Positions 23,008 to 33,763 of a stretch of 64,000 nucleotides of DNA are shown piece by piece. The position numbers were made by a program, and so were the translations under genes. The notes beneath the pieces were generated by a model that searched no databases, was not told the origin of the DNA, and saw only the letters and a program-made list of their open reading frames with translations. The DNA is from Hyparrhenia diplandra (Eukaryota > Streptophyta > Magnoliopsida > Poales > Poaceae), in NCBI GenBank assembly GCA_015847255.1, contig JADLZK010009295.1:1-64000 (forward strand), written 5' to 3'. Each line of letters opens with the position of its first letter. Positions within the stretch are counted from its first letter, which is position 1.

Positions 23008-24190
23008 TGTCACGATCAGCAAAAGGTTTACTGGAAATAAGCAAAGTGGCTAAAACATTTAGTAATTAATTAGTATTTATTAAGCATTTTTATTTAAATA
23101 GTTTTTTTAAGGGAGAGTGGACTAGTGGGCTTGGCCCATTAGCAATTGTAAACCCCTTATATATAAGAGAGAATTTTGGTGGAGAAAATTAAGAAAGAAT
23201 AATTTAGGGTTAATCCCTTTGCTCTCTACCTTCCAGCCGCTGCCTCCCTCCCCTCACCGTCACCACCACCGCTGCCCACGTCGAGGTGCACGCCCGCGCG
23301 CCACCGCCGCCGCAACTGCGCCTCGTCACTCCCACACCGCCCCCCCCCCCGTCGATGCTACGAGCTGTGACAGATTGGTATCCCGAGACCAGACGATCCA
23401 ATGGCCATCCCCGGGATAGACGAGTTCATGGCAAGCGTATACGCCACATTACCGACAACCGGAAGGAGATGATGGAGAAATTGTGCTGTTCCCCGCAACC
23501 AGAAAAGTACGCACCACCGTCCAAGCATTCTCCTCTACCGACTTCACCGATGGACAACAACGTGTTCACCCTTCATCGCGCTACAACAACACCAACTCAA
23601 CCAATGGAGCCGGCCCAGCAGTTATTGGATCTACCCAAGCGACATTCCAACACACATAAGCTGATTTTTCCAGAATATAATGGTGAGGGAGACCCTCCTC
23701 ACTGGTTGTATTAATGCAATAATTTTTTTGGCTCAGAAAAAAAAAAAAAAAGGATGACCAAATGCAACTACCAGTGTTCCACCTTCACGGGAACGCCCTC
23801 ACTTGGTTCATTAGCTGGGAACAGAAACGGGGAGAACCAACATGGGCACAATTTTCGATGGCAGTGACCCGACGCTTCGGCCCTTCAGTCAAAACCACCT
23901 CGGGGACCTTATCGACACACTTCAGTTTGGCGAATTGGAGGACTACACAAATAACTTCCTTGAAACACTAAGGTACAAGGTCTCTCAACACCGCAACAGG
24001 TCATGCTTTATATATCGGGACTAGCACCCATATTACTGAGATACAATTGCAACACCATCGGACCTGGAGGCCGCAATGGCACAGGCCTCCCTGTGATAGA
24101 GGTACTTTGAAGGCACATTTCTCTACGTGACCCATCCACTCAGTTTTGTGAAGTGTCAGCCTTTAAATGGCCAACAATGTAATTTTCGAA
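23008..24190 (+). mobile_element. LTR retrotransposon X, 5' LTR plus gag fragment, copy A
   Basis: The LTR at 23008-23372 begins TGTCAC and ends GTGACA. It includes 'ccccttatatataagag' as a probable TATA and is followed by a primer site 'ttggtatcccgagacc' (23375). The gag reads in broken frames as LIFPEYNGEGDP-HWLY (about 23660), then LPVFHLHGNALTWFISWEQKRGE and WAQFSMAVTRRFGPSV (23760-23890), a Retrotrans_gag pattern. A poly-A tract at 23739 shifts the frame. No pol and no second LTR are found. It is shared with copy B (56289-57490), so it predates the duplication. Confidence 0.75.
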
Positions 24191-24284
24191 CTACATTGAT
24201 CCAGTTGCCCCAGTGAAAGACGTACTTTGAAGGCACATTTGACATGCAGAGTTGGGCCATATATGCATGATTTGGACGATTGTT

Positions 24285-24926
24285 TGTCACAACACAGGAC
24301 AGGCCTAGCCGGCCCATGAGGGCGGGCGGGCGCGCCCAGGGGCATGGGCATGGCTGCCGCCGCCACCACCACCACCGCCGTCGTCCACATCATCATCGTT
24401 TCGGATTAGGATTAGGACTTTTTGTGTGCAGGAGATATTCTAATCTATAAGGAAATCTCCTATTGGGAAAAGAATAAGAGTTTGCTTGAAAAAGGTATTC
24501 GGAAATATAAAGGAAACCTTCAGAGATTGCTTGAGATACAAGTCTCATAGGAGGGCTATATAAACAAGGAAGATGTAATCTTTTAGGGACAAGCAAATAA
24601 AGAAATATTTCCCGCTCTTGCTCCTGCCCCTAGCGCCGCGCCCGGCCTCCAGCGCCACCGCGCCGCCCCGCTCGGTGCTGCCGCCCCCGTTGCCGCCGCC
24701 CTCTTGAAGGCGGATGTGACAGCTGGTATCCGGAGACCGGGACGATTTCCACCACTGATGGCTTCCGGGATGCATAAGTTCTTCGTGGCTCTCAAGAGCC
24801 TCCTCGATGACAACTTCAAGAAGATCGACTGCCCCATTGACAAGATTGAAGCACGCCTTCACCGGATGGAGAACGCCCACGCCAACTCCAAGATTTGTCT
24901 TCTGTCACTCGGCTCCACGTCGACGT
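24285..24926 (+). mobile_element. LTR retrotransposon Y (gag-only type), truncated copy A
   Basis: The LTR at 24285-24719 starts TGTCACAACAC and ends GATGTGACA, with a GC-rich tail and 'ggctatataaacaagga' as the probable TATA. The primer site 'ctggtatccggagacc' follows at 24722. Gag starts at MASGMHKFFVALKSLL (24758), with a charged helical stretch to about 24893. The element then ends abruptly near 24926, where ZIFL exon 1 sequence begins. The full-length relative is at 57595-60539. Confidence 0.8.
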
Positions 24927-25065
24927 GGAAGAAGAGCATGTACGGGACCCCCGGGTTCGCCGCCTTCCTCAGCTCCATGGCGCAACCGGGGCACCCGTCG
25001 AAGTACACTTGGGGCTTCGTCTCCAGAAACAGCGCCGCTGCCTCGCTCTCACTGTCGGCGGCCAT
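24927..25065 (-). pseudogene. ZIFL locus D, exon 1 stump
   Basis: The minus-strand frame from the ATG at 25063-25065 reads through LETKPQVYFDGCPGCAMELR and VPYMLFFHV, the same exon 1 as copies A and B. It then runs into retrotransposon Y gag sequence at about 24926, so the exon 1 donor and exons 2-17 are gone. A TATA box lies at 25128-25135 and conserved promoter sequence extends to about 25300. This is the remnant of a further tandem ZIFL gene, in the same orientation as the others. Confidence 0.85.
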
Positions 25066-25127
25066 GTTGCCTTGTTTCTCTCTGCTACTATAGCTTTGTC
25101 CTGCAGGTTCCCTGCTACTGGGCAGCG

Positions 25128-25135
25128 ATTATATA
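25128..25135 (-). promoter_or_regulatory. TATA box of ZIFL D
   Basis: Minus strand TATATAAT, 63 bp upstream of the ATG. The same box lies at the same distance in copy B. It is uninterrupted here, which gives the empty-site sequence for the MITE in copy A. Confidence 0.65.
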
Positions 25136-25312
25136 GGCAAACTAGTGACGTGGTACGTGTGTGTGCAGCAAGTGCTGCAGGCGGCTGTGTCTGGATGGAT
25201 CTTTGCAGACCATGTGGTGATTCTCAGTGATTCAGAGTGCGTCCCGACATTTCTTTTCAAAAAGATTGACGAGCCCCGTAAACTTTTGTCAGTGGGATGG
25301 TACGTAGCTGTA

Positions 25313-26038
25313 CTCCCTTCGTCCCTCTCCGTCCAAAAAAGAATACAGTACAATTCTAGGAAGTTTGATAAATTTTATAGAAAATACAAGTTATAGATAT
25401 GCATACATCAATATATGTATACTACATAGAGAATATATTTGATAATGAATCTAATGATATTTTTGGTATGCTACTAAATATTAAATGAATTTAGTTAAAA
25501 TTCAAATCGTCTCACTTGGGATTATATTTGAATTGCATTTTTTTTTGACAAAAAAGAGTATCTATTAATTAGCTAAATTTAAGATTGCTTGACTCTTTAA
25601 GAAACAAAAGATATACATTTTTAAGGAAAAAATACAAATTACTCCTCTAAATTTGGCCTTTATCTAGATAGCCCCTAATAACATAACATGTGGTTCATTT
25701 TGTACATCCATCTATTTTAGTTGGTATAGTTTTAACCCTTAACATGATTTGTTTTTTTTTTTTTTTTTTTTTTCTAAAAACAAAAGGTTGAAGTTTCCTT
25801 TTCTAAAAAAAGTTGAAGTTTAGTATCAATTTTTTTAAGATATGATATATGACATCATAAGTTATGTTAGAGAAATATATTTTAATTTCCTTCTACTATT
25901 TTGCTAGCTTAGGAAATTCAGTAATGATAAAATGTATTTTTTTAACACAAGATATTGTACCTCACCAAATTTGAAACTAAAACTCGTTTTGTAAAAAAAA
26001 ATGGAAAAAATTGGACCAACTTAAATAATTGGAGGGAG
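25313..26038. mobile_element. Stowaway/mariner-like element, long
   Basis: Starts 'ctcccttcgtccctctccgtcc' after TA and ends 'aattggagggag' before TA, matching Stowaway termini. At 726 bp it is longer than a typical Stowaway and may be two elements fused. It includes a T-run (25750-25773). Partial relatives lie at 22480-22640 and 55700-55870. Confidence 0.55.
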
Positions 26039-26064
26039 TAATAAATTGAACCAAATGTTACTTT

Positions 26065-26330
26065 TAGGAGTAGCGTGCAAACATGCCTAAGTGCTGCTTA
26101 TTTGTCCTTCCTCCGGCCGGTATCTCCCTGTCCCTGTCACTTTTGAGTAGCGTGAAGACATGCCCTAAATGAAATTAACCCAGCATGCAATCGTGTGCTT
26201 TTGCGTGACTTAGGTATTGAGCGTGCGTGCTGCGTGGTGTGTAAATTAAAGCGCCACGTGCGACACAAGGTTTTGATAAAACCAAAGAAATATATTTCTT
26301 GTTGTGGTAAGGTGCAGCAGCAGAGAAACC
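26065..26330 (-). promoter_or_regulatory. Conserved distal upstream block of ZIFL D
   Basis: Third copy of the block seen at 22650 and 55880, here about 1.0 kb upstream of the D start codon. It retains 'cggccggtatctccctgtccctg', 'gcgccacgtgcgacacaagg' and 'gaaatatatttct'. The version here carries 'cagcatgcaatcg', which includes CATGC, the core recognised by the grass iron-deficiency factor IDEF1. Regulatory function is inference. Confidence 0.45.
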
Positions 26331-26399
26331 ATAGCCAATACAGTAGGGGAGAAAGAAAGAGACGGAGCCACTGTAAAACACAGACTACTACTACTGCAC

Positions 26400-28240
26400 G
26401 TCAGAGAGGGAGGGAGAGAGTGGCAGAGGGGGGCGACTGGATTGCTGGGTTTTTGAGCAACCCGGCCCGTCGCGCAGTCTTTGGTCGCATATATAGCACA
26501 CTAATAATGTAATCGAGAGGCTAAACCAGTTCATTTCTTTGCTCGTGCTGGCAGATTGCGACTTGCAATCGCGCGCCACTGCAGCTCAGGGTGGCTGTGT
26601 ACTTAATGAAATACACGGATGCAACCCGTTCTGAAAAAAAAAAAAAAACGCGCGCAGAGACTACTGTATAATGGATCTGAGAAGCAGAAGGAAAGGAAGG
26701 AACGAATGAAAGCGATGGATGTTTCTATGGAATTCACGATCAAATGAAACGACAACGTCCGTAGAATCAGCTGCAAAAACCACCAGCCGATTGACTTGTG
26801 TGCAATCCAGGTCAGTCGGTACTATATATGGCCATGCAGCCCGTGGGCCGTTGGCCCGGCCAACAGTCCGGTGGCACGACACGGCCCAATAGCGGCACGG
26901 CCCGGTGGTCATCGGGCTCGGGCCGGCACGGCCCAATGCACCCAGGCCATGCCCGGGCCGCCAGGCCCGTGGGGCATCGCAAGATGGGCATGGCCCGACC
27001 AAAGAGGCGGCCCGGTGAAGGCCCGGTGCAAAAGCTCCAATACTAGCAGGCCAATAGCCCAACAAGTAGCCCTAGCACCACGGGCCACCAGCAGGTGCCA
27101 ACAACAAAGCCCACAACATCCCCTTCCTCAACCCTAACTTTACTACCCCAGCCCCATCTGGCCATCTCCCTAGCCGCCGCCGCCGCACACTTCTTCTTCC
27201 TGGCCACTAGCGTAGCGTCGCATGGTGCACTCCTCCACTCGCGTTGCATGACGCGCATGCTCAAGATGCGTCCGCTCTCTCCTCCACTCATGGCACCGAT
27301 CTCCTCCTCCACTCGCGCCACACGCCCACGCGTTCAAGGCAGCCGGCGGAGTACCTCGAGGGCGAGCACGCCCGGCGCCGGCCACCGCCTCCCTCACGCA
27401 CTCTAGCCGCCACCTCCCGCCGTCGCGCATGCCCGGCCACTATCTTCCTCACACACGCTGGCGGCGTCTGCAGAGCGAAGCGCCGCCGCGCTCGCCCGCT
27501 TCATCGGCCGCCTACCCCGACGAGAGACGGCGACGACGGCGGCACGGACATGGCGGCGGCACAAGACGCCAAAACGCCGGCGGCCGGGCGCGGCCGCCGG
27601 TCGCGGGCGCACGCGGTGGCCGCAAGACGAGCGGGCTGCGGGCGGGCTGGCACGCCCGTTGGACATCTATACTCGGTACCAGCTCCAGCCTCATCAGCGT
27701 GCTTGGACATCTCGGGCGAGAACTGCACTTCACCCACCCGCCCGTGGGGCCCTAAGGCCACATGATGGACGACATAAGAAGGCAGCCTGCCTATGGTTAT
27801 GGTTATCTAGAAAGCCTGAGGCCCAATAGCACGGCACCAAAGCCCGTTATTTTGAGCCCACACGAGCATGACACGACTTGGTCATTCACGAGGTTGGGCT
27901 GGTTCGGCCCGATGCATATAGATGTGGTTGGATGGCTTTCTAGGCACGACCTGATCCATCATTTAATGGTTGGCCCAATCGCCAATGCCATATGCCTACC
28001 GAGCTGTACCGAGCCCATACAGCCGAAAAGCATCGGGAATCTTCGGCGCCGACCAGTCGGCGCGGAAGCCCGCGCCGACCACCCCTTCAGCAGCGCGCGA
28101 TGGGCCGGCCCAGTCCATTGATTCGGCCTGCTTTCTCCCCACTGTTTGCGATAGCAGCAACGCGCGATGGGCTAGCCCAGTTCACTGATTCGGCGGTGCA
28201 CTTCTACATCCACGGAGCCCGCCGTGCCGCATGAATCGGT
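26400..28240. repeat. GC-rich region with 'ggcccggcacggccc' repeats, possible non-autonomous DNA transposon
   Basis: 26840-27010 is packed with variants of GGCCCGG/GGCACGGCCC, and 27800-27990 carries related 'ggcccaatagcacggc' and 'ggttcggcccgatg' motifs. Such subterminal repeats are common in grass hAT-like elements. The interior (27150-27750) is about 70 percent GC with many overlapping open frames, none recognisable. 28010-28200 repeats 'gcgcgatgggc.ggcccagt' twice. Nothing is called as a gene. Confidence 0.4.
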
Positions 28241-28249
28241 ACGTACGTA

Positions 28250-28607
28250 CGTGTTTGCTTTTGGCGTGTTGTTTTCCTTTTATCTCTATTTCTTTATTCT
28301 TTATTTTTTTTATTTTTTTTTTATTTTCTTCTATTTCTTTTTTTCCTTTTTTGTAGTGTGTTATTATTATTTTTGTTTCCTTTTCTCTTTTCCTTTTCTC
28401 TTTCCACCGTGTTTTTATGTGCACTTTTTTTCCTTTTCTTACTATTTTTTCTCTTTTTTATTTCATTTTTTTTTTCTTTCTTTTTTTTTTCCTTTTCTTG
28501 TTCGGTGGTTTATTATTATTACTACTTTATTTTTTTATTCTTTTCCATTGATGCCCATGCAAGTGCGTACGTGCATGTGTCGTAGGTGGTGTTGTTTTTT
28601 CTATTTC

Positions 28608-28638
<31 letters not shown>

Positions 28639-28745
28639 ATTCATTTATGCTTTTATTTATTTCTTTGTTTTTATTATATTTTATTATTTTTTTAAGACTT
28701 TTTCATTGTATTTTTTTTTTTCTTTTTTAAGACTTATTCCTTGTA
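28250..28745. repeat. Pyrimidine-rich low-complexity tract
   Basis: Nearly 500 bp of T-rich sequence (ttatttttt, ctttttttc) with few purines. The long plus-strand frame here is mostly Phe and Leu and is a composition artefact. Confidence 0.8.
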
Positions 28746-28819
28746 TATTTTTGTACTTGCCCAAGTTGTATACATGCGATATTCCTATATTATTTATGAA
28801 ATGTCTCGTCGATATATTT

Positions 28820-29300
28820 TTGCTTGTTCAAATAGTACATATGTGATGTTTCTACAACATACGTGTGATGTTTCTTATTATATAGTACACATGTGATGTT
28901 TCTATAGTACATATGTGATGTTTTGTGATATATCTTTTGATGTTCCTATAGTCATGTTCTCGAATATATCTTTTCACATATGTGGTGTGCTGTGATATAT
29001 CTTTTGATGCTCCTATAATACATATGTGTTGTTACGTGATATATCTTTTGATGTTCCTATATGTGCTATTCTGTGATATATCTTTTGATGTTTCTATAGT
29101 ACATATGTGATGTTCTGTGATATATCTTTTGATGTTCCTATAATACATATATGATGTTTTGTGGTACATCTTTTGATGTTCTGTACAACATACAATGATG
29201 TTCTAGGATATATTTTGAGATTTTCGGTAACACATATATTGATGTTTTAGGATATATTTTGTGATGCTCTAGGATATATTTTGTGCATGTGATATACACG
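28820..29300. repeat. Degenerate minisatellite, unit about 45 bp
   Basis: About ten diverged copies of a unit resembling 'tgttctgtgatatatcttttgatgttcctatagtacatatgtga', with length variation through deletion of the 'acatatgtga' part. The array fades into single 'aggatatattttgtg' units at its right end. No counterpart exists elsewhere in the window. Confidence 0.8.
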
Positions 29301-29969
29301 GCTGTTCTCTTAGTCTTGATGTTCTATAGTATATATATATATATATAGTCACGTTCAGTTAGTTTACATATGATGTTTTATGGTATATCAGTTTATTATG
29401 AGATAAATGTCCGTTGTAAAAATTTATCAAAATATATATTCATGTGGAATCTTATTTTGAAGAGTTTATCATAAAAGACATGATGGTGTAATCGGATTTT
29501 TGATTTGGATGCCTAATTTAGGAGCTATGATTTTTTAAACTTGAAAATCTATAGAATTTAAGCTGATGTCAGCTATTTTGTCTGGTCCACATGCGTGTTG
29601 TCTAGTGAAATGGAGCAGCGCTGCATGAGTTCGATAGCCTCTCGTTTCCAGGAAGCTTCCTCGTAATTTCCCAAGGGAGAAGTTGCATGTTCTCCTAGCC
29701 CGTGCTTTTGGCGTGTGAGAAGATGAGCAATCCATGGGCCCGTGCATGTTCTGCTGCGGCCTGCGCGGCCCAGTTGCCGAGTTTGCTACGCGTGGCCCAA
29801 GCTGGCAAGTGCTGCTGCGCTGCCGCTTGCATTGCTGCTGCCTTGGCCCAGGTGGGCTTGCTGCCACCGCTGGAAGCCTGTATACAAGAAACAGCCCACA
29901 CGATGGCATGGGCCGCGCCTGGTCGGCGCACGCATCCACACCGACCAGTCGTTGCCCAGCACGCCCCAG
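29301..29969. other. Unassigned stretch between the minisatellite and the second duplicated unit
   Basis: 29301-29690 is AT-rich with a (TA)n run at 29332-29347. 29700-29965 is GC-rich and carries short Ala/Cys-rich frames that match no family I know. It has no partner in the A unit, which ends its homology at 6244, so this is the junction region of the duplication. Confidence 0.5.
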
Positions 29970-30353
29970 GCATCACCTTCAAGAGCCGTATTCACGAGGG
30001 ATGCGCCTGTCTCCATTACGACCCGAGAATCCGTATCGAGACAACCATTTTGCACCAGCTAGGCAGCCAACGAGTTCAGCATGGAACCGGGCTATGAAGA
30101 AATCTGTTTTTGCTAGCGCCGGCCTTCACCATTAGCCCCTGATCGTCTCTGATTATGTATCTCCAGCCACCATTGCGTGTCTTGCAGTCAAATGCTCCAT
30201 CCGTATTAATTTTGAAGACACCAATCTCAGGCCTGCACCAATGCGATCTCTGACAACTTCGCGACAATAGGGCAGTGTCTTCTTTCTTCTGAAATCTGTG
30301 CGCCAGAGCAGCTGTAATATAGGCCATTTGCCAAGTGTTTGACAGCACGAGCC

Positions 30354-30389
<36 letters not shown>

Positions 30390-30735
30390 TGGACAACAGT
30401 TCTCCTCATCCCCTCTTCTCTCCATTTATTCCTTTTTCCCCACCAAAGCGATAATAACATAACCACGACTAGCTGAGTTTTCAGCTCCAGCTTCCTGACT
30501 TGCTTCACGACTAGCTGAGTTTTAACAGATTCAGTAGTTTCCAAATTACACCGCACGCCTTCCGGGTTCGGTTCCACACACTCTTCACTTCCTTTACATT
30601 TTAGGAATAGGTGTCCCACATACTCATTAAATCTTTGGCACATGCCTTGGGTCCAACTTCATACCCCTTTGTTGCATAGCCTTCTTTTGACAGCTGAAGT
30701 GTTATGGCTAAGGCTCCAAAGTCAGACCTTCGGTT
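29970..30735 (-). mobile_element. LINE 3' fragment, copy B, part 1
   Basis: Counterpart of 6244-6972. The minus strand reads VFKINTDGAFDCKTRNGGW (RNase H-like) and CQRFNEYVGHLFLKC (zf-RVT-like, about 30600). It has an A-run of about 28 at 30357-30385 where copy A has nine. It is interrupted at 30735 by the copia element and resumes at 36271. Confidence 0.85.
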
Positions 30736-31704
30736 TGTTAGATGATAGATATTCTAGCTGAGAACGTATCCTGTGCACACCGAGCTTATATGCAACCATG
30801 CACACTAGCGATCTGCGCCTTTGATTCCGCATCCGGTGGCCAGGGAGCGAGGGACACATTTTTACGAAGAAACGCCCGCCGGCCCTCATCATGCCATGGT
30901 GCTTTTGCAATAACCCCCCTAGATTGGTGTACACGGGAGGCCACGCGGGCTCTGTTCGTATCGCTGGGGAGGCGATTCTCCTGTGCCGCCCGCCCGCCGG
31001 TCCTCGCCGCACTTGCCGCCCCGCCAGCCCTGGACACCTCGCCGCAGTTATCTAGGGACGGCACCGAAATGCGTAAAGAACAAAGAAGAACGGCCATGGT
31101 ACTTGGTGTGTGCAGAAGAAGAGGAACCTGAAGGCGGCGGAGGGGAACCTGAAGGCGGCGCCATCCTTCCCTAGCGCAACGAGAGGGACTAGGCGGAGAG
31201 GAGGCTCCGGATGCTGGTGGAGGAGAGGGACTAGACCGAGGCTGGCGGGATGGCGACGCCGTGCCCTAGCCGGCGGCGTTTTTTCGTTCCACGGAATCGG
31301 TCGTGAACAGGAGCGCGGGAGGAGACGGGATTGGGTCCGACCGCGCGTGGGGGTGTTTGCAAAAATGCCAAGGGCTTGCGGGCTGTAAATTGCAAAATAT
31401 CACCCCTCGCTTTGCTGACCACCGGATGGAAAATCGAAGGCCCAGATCGCTAGTGTGCACGGTTGCATATAAGCCCGGTGTGCACAGGATACGTTCTCAT
31501 TCTAGCTAGATACACTAACAGTTGGTTAGTCATAATCTTGTGTATCTTATCAACTTGTAATCCAAGTAGATGGTAGATTTATTGTATCCGGACTCTTGTA
31601 CAACAACTTACCTTGTAAGCCAAGTCGGGGGGCGTGTTCCCGTGCACCTATATTAACGTGTAACCGGGATCCTGAGACGGCATCCCGTTCCCCTCTTTTC
31701 TACA
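30736..31704 (+). repeat. 5' LTR of the copia element, interrupted by a MULE
   Basis: Total 969 bp, of which 739 bp are the MULE and 9 bp its target duplication, leaving about 221 bp of LTR. The 3' LTR is 161 bp because it lacks about 60 bp (31506-31565, including 'ttggttagtcataatcttg'). A 'cacctatattaacgtg' TATA-like site lies at about 31645. Confidence 0.88.
30760..31498. mobile_element. MULE (Mutator-like), non-autonomous, Pack-MULE candidate
   Basis: This 739-bp element has terminal inverted repeats of about 90 bp beginning GAGAACGTATCCTGTGCACACC and an exact 9-bp target duplication attctagct (30751-30759 and 31499-31507), the Mutator hallmark. The interior (30900-31350) is strongly GC-rich with plus-strand codon-like triplets, unlike the AT-rich terminal zones, as in Pack-MULEs that carry captured gene pieces. 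I recognise no captured gene and see no transposase. Confidence 0.9.
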
Positions 31705-31764
31705 TGGTATCTAGAGCCCTATTCCTCACGGAAGATTAGATTCGTGTCAACCTCTTCAGAAGAC

Positions 31765-32868
31765 ATGGCGGCGCTCGCCTTCGGATTCCTACCTCCATCG
31801 ACCGAGAAGCTTGGCTGGGGCAACTATGGGATGTGGTATGCCCAGGTCACCAACACCCTGAAGGGAGCCCAGCTGTGGGGCTTCATCAATTCTACCGCCA
31901 AAACGTCGGCGGAGTTCATCGAGCCTGCCGGCACCAGCGCTGATGCTGACAAGAAGGTGGATCCAGTTCCCAAACCGGATTACGAGAAGTGGATCACCAA
32001 GGATAGCCAGGTGAAGAGCTATTTGTTCTCTTCTCTGTCCAAGGACATCTTCTCTAAGGTGTCGACTTCGCAATCAGCAGCCAAGCTTTGGGCCGCAATT
32101 CAGGGCCTACATGCTTCGCAGTCCCATGCCCGCATTATCTCCACGCGCATGGCACTTGCCACGGCCTCCAAGGGAGCATCAACCATGGCAGAATACTTCA
32201 CCAAGATGAAAGGCCTTGCCGAAGAGATGACGTCGGCAGGTAGAAAGCTTGAAGATGAGGAGTTTGCTTCGTACATCCTCATCGGACTTGATACTGAGTT
32301 CAACCCCGTAGTCTCGGCTATTGCGGCGAGAGTTGAACCTATTACCATCCCTGAGCTTTATGCTCAGCTCGTTGCCTTTGAGCAACGTATGGAGATGCAA
32401 AACAGAGGATCCCAGAGCTCCATCAATCTTGCGACCAAGGGCGGTTGTGGAGGTGGCTCCAACAATGGACCTCGTGGAGGAGGTCGTGGCAGTCGCAGTG
32501 GTTTCACCCGTGGTGGCAGAAACGGGATAGGTGGCAGTCATCCCATCAGCACCAGCTTCCAGGCAGGGCTGATCTACCAAATTTGTGGCAAAGAAGGTCA
32601 TCCAGCTTATCGGTGCTTCAAGAGGAACGACGCCTCCTATCAAAGTGCCCCCCCACAGAAGAGTGCTTCATCGGCTACTAGTTCATATGGTGTTGACACG
32701 AACTGGTATGTCGATTCCGGCGCTACGGACCACATCACTGGTGAGCTGGACAAGCTGACGATCCGGGACGGGTATATCGGCGGTGATCAAGTCCACGCCG
32801 CCAATGGGACAGGTATGGAGATTAAATCTATTGGTCATAGTATGTTCATTCCCCTTCTGGTAGTCTAA
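31765..32868 (+). CDS. Copia gag with protease start
   Basis: The frame opens at ATG 31765 (an upstream in-frame GTG at 31744 is unlikely in a plant). It encodes about 367 residues with a UBN2-type gag domain: LGWGNYGMWYAQVTNTLKGA, later SQSHARIISTRMALATASKG, MAEYFTKMKGLAEEM and LIGLDTEF. A Gly/Arg-rich tract follows. The zinc knuckle reads YQICGKEGHPAYRCF, so the first of the four zinc ligands is Tyr instead of Cys (a one-base change, tgc or tgt to tac). The frame then enters the protease motif NWYVDSGATDHIT (32701) and stops at 32866, before the rest of the polyprotein. Confidence 0.88.
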   Translation: MAALAFGFLPPSTEKLGWGNYGMWYAQVTNTLKGAQLWGFINSTAKTSAEFIEPAGTSADADKKVDPVPKPDYEKWITKDSQVKSYLFSSLSKDIFSKVSTSQSAAKLWAAIQGLHASQSHARIISTRMALATASKGASTMAEYFTKMKGLAEEMTSAGRKLEDEEFASYILIGLDTEFNPVVSAIAARVEPITIPELYAQLVAFEQRMEMQNRGSQSSINLATKGGCGGGSNNGPRGGGRGSRSGFTRGGRNGIGGSHPISTSFQAGLIYQICGKEGHPAYRCFKRNDASYQSAPPQKSASSATSSYGVDTNWYVDSGATDHITGELDKLTIRDGYIGGDQVHAANGTGMEIKSIGHSMFIPLLVV

Positions 32869-32927
32869 AACTACATAATATTCTCCATGTCCCCACGACA
32901 AATAAAAGTCTTGTTTCTGTAAATCGC

Positions 32928-33763
32928 TTGACTCATGATAACAATGTCGTTGAATTTCATCCCAATCATTTTTCTATCAAGGAACAGGCGACGGAGAGAA
33001 CTCGGTGTTGTAAAGGCAGATGTGAAGGAGGGCTGTACCCTTTGAAGTTTTCAAACAAGCCAGTCCTCGGTGTTGTCAAGCCTTCAAGCTCCCTATGGCA
33101 TGCTAGGCTCGACCATGCCTCTACCTCCATAGTTCAACAAGTCATTAGTCGTCATAAGCTTCCTTTTGTTAGAGAGTCAAATAATAATGTATGCAATGCA
33201 TGCCAGCACGGCAAGAGTCATCAATTGCCTTATCCTTAGTCTACTAGTGTGTCATCTAAACCTATAAATCTTGTGTTCTCTAATGTTTGGGGCCCCGCTC
33301 CTTCATCAGTGGGTCGTTACAACTGTTATGTGAGTTTTATCGATGATTATAGCAAATATGTTTGGATCTATCTCTTACGTCATAAGTCCGAAGTGTTTTA
33401 ATGCTTTCGTGACTTCCAAAGTCTTGTTGAACGCCAGCTAGATACAAAGATCCGAGCCATTCAAACGGATTGGGGAGGGGAATATCAGTCCTTGAACTCC
33501 TTCTTTAAACGAGTAGGGATAGATCATCATGTCTCTTGCCCTCACGCACATCAACAGAATGGTAGTGCAAACACCGGCATATTATTGAGATGGGCCTTTC
33601 TCTTTTATCTCATGCCTCTATTCCCCTCAAATTTTGGGATGGAGTGGTGCTCACCGCTGTCTTCCTTATAAACTGACTCCCTTCCAAAGTAATCTCAGGA
33701 GATACCCCTTATGAGCACATCCATGGCCAAAAGCCCGACTACAGCTTCCTTCGGACCTTTGGG
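32928..33763 (+). pseudogene. Copia integrase, broken
   Basis: The pre-integrase zinc region (SLWHARLDHAS...CNACQHGKSHQLPYP, HHCC residues present) ends in a stop at 33238. The core continues as FIDDYSKYVWIYLLRHKSEVF, then a stop near 33400, then IQTDWGGEYQSL (normally TDNGGE, here N to W), then a frameshift near 33565. The second and third catalytic acidic residues are therefore separated by stops. Confidence 0.82.

Noticed and set aside
26796..27765. Several 80-170 codon frames in the GC-rich region
   Set aside because: High GC lowers stop frequency on all frames. The peptides are Arg/Ala/Pro-rich, mutually overlapping and unlike any family I know.
28224..28730. Plus-strand frame of about 168 codons rich in Phe and Leu
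   Set aside because: It is the translation of a T-rich low-complexity tract, with no domain and no conservation.
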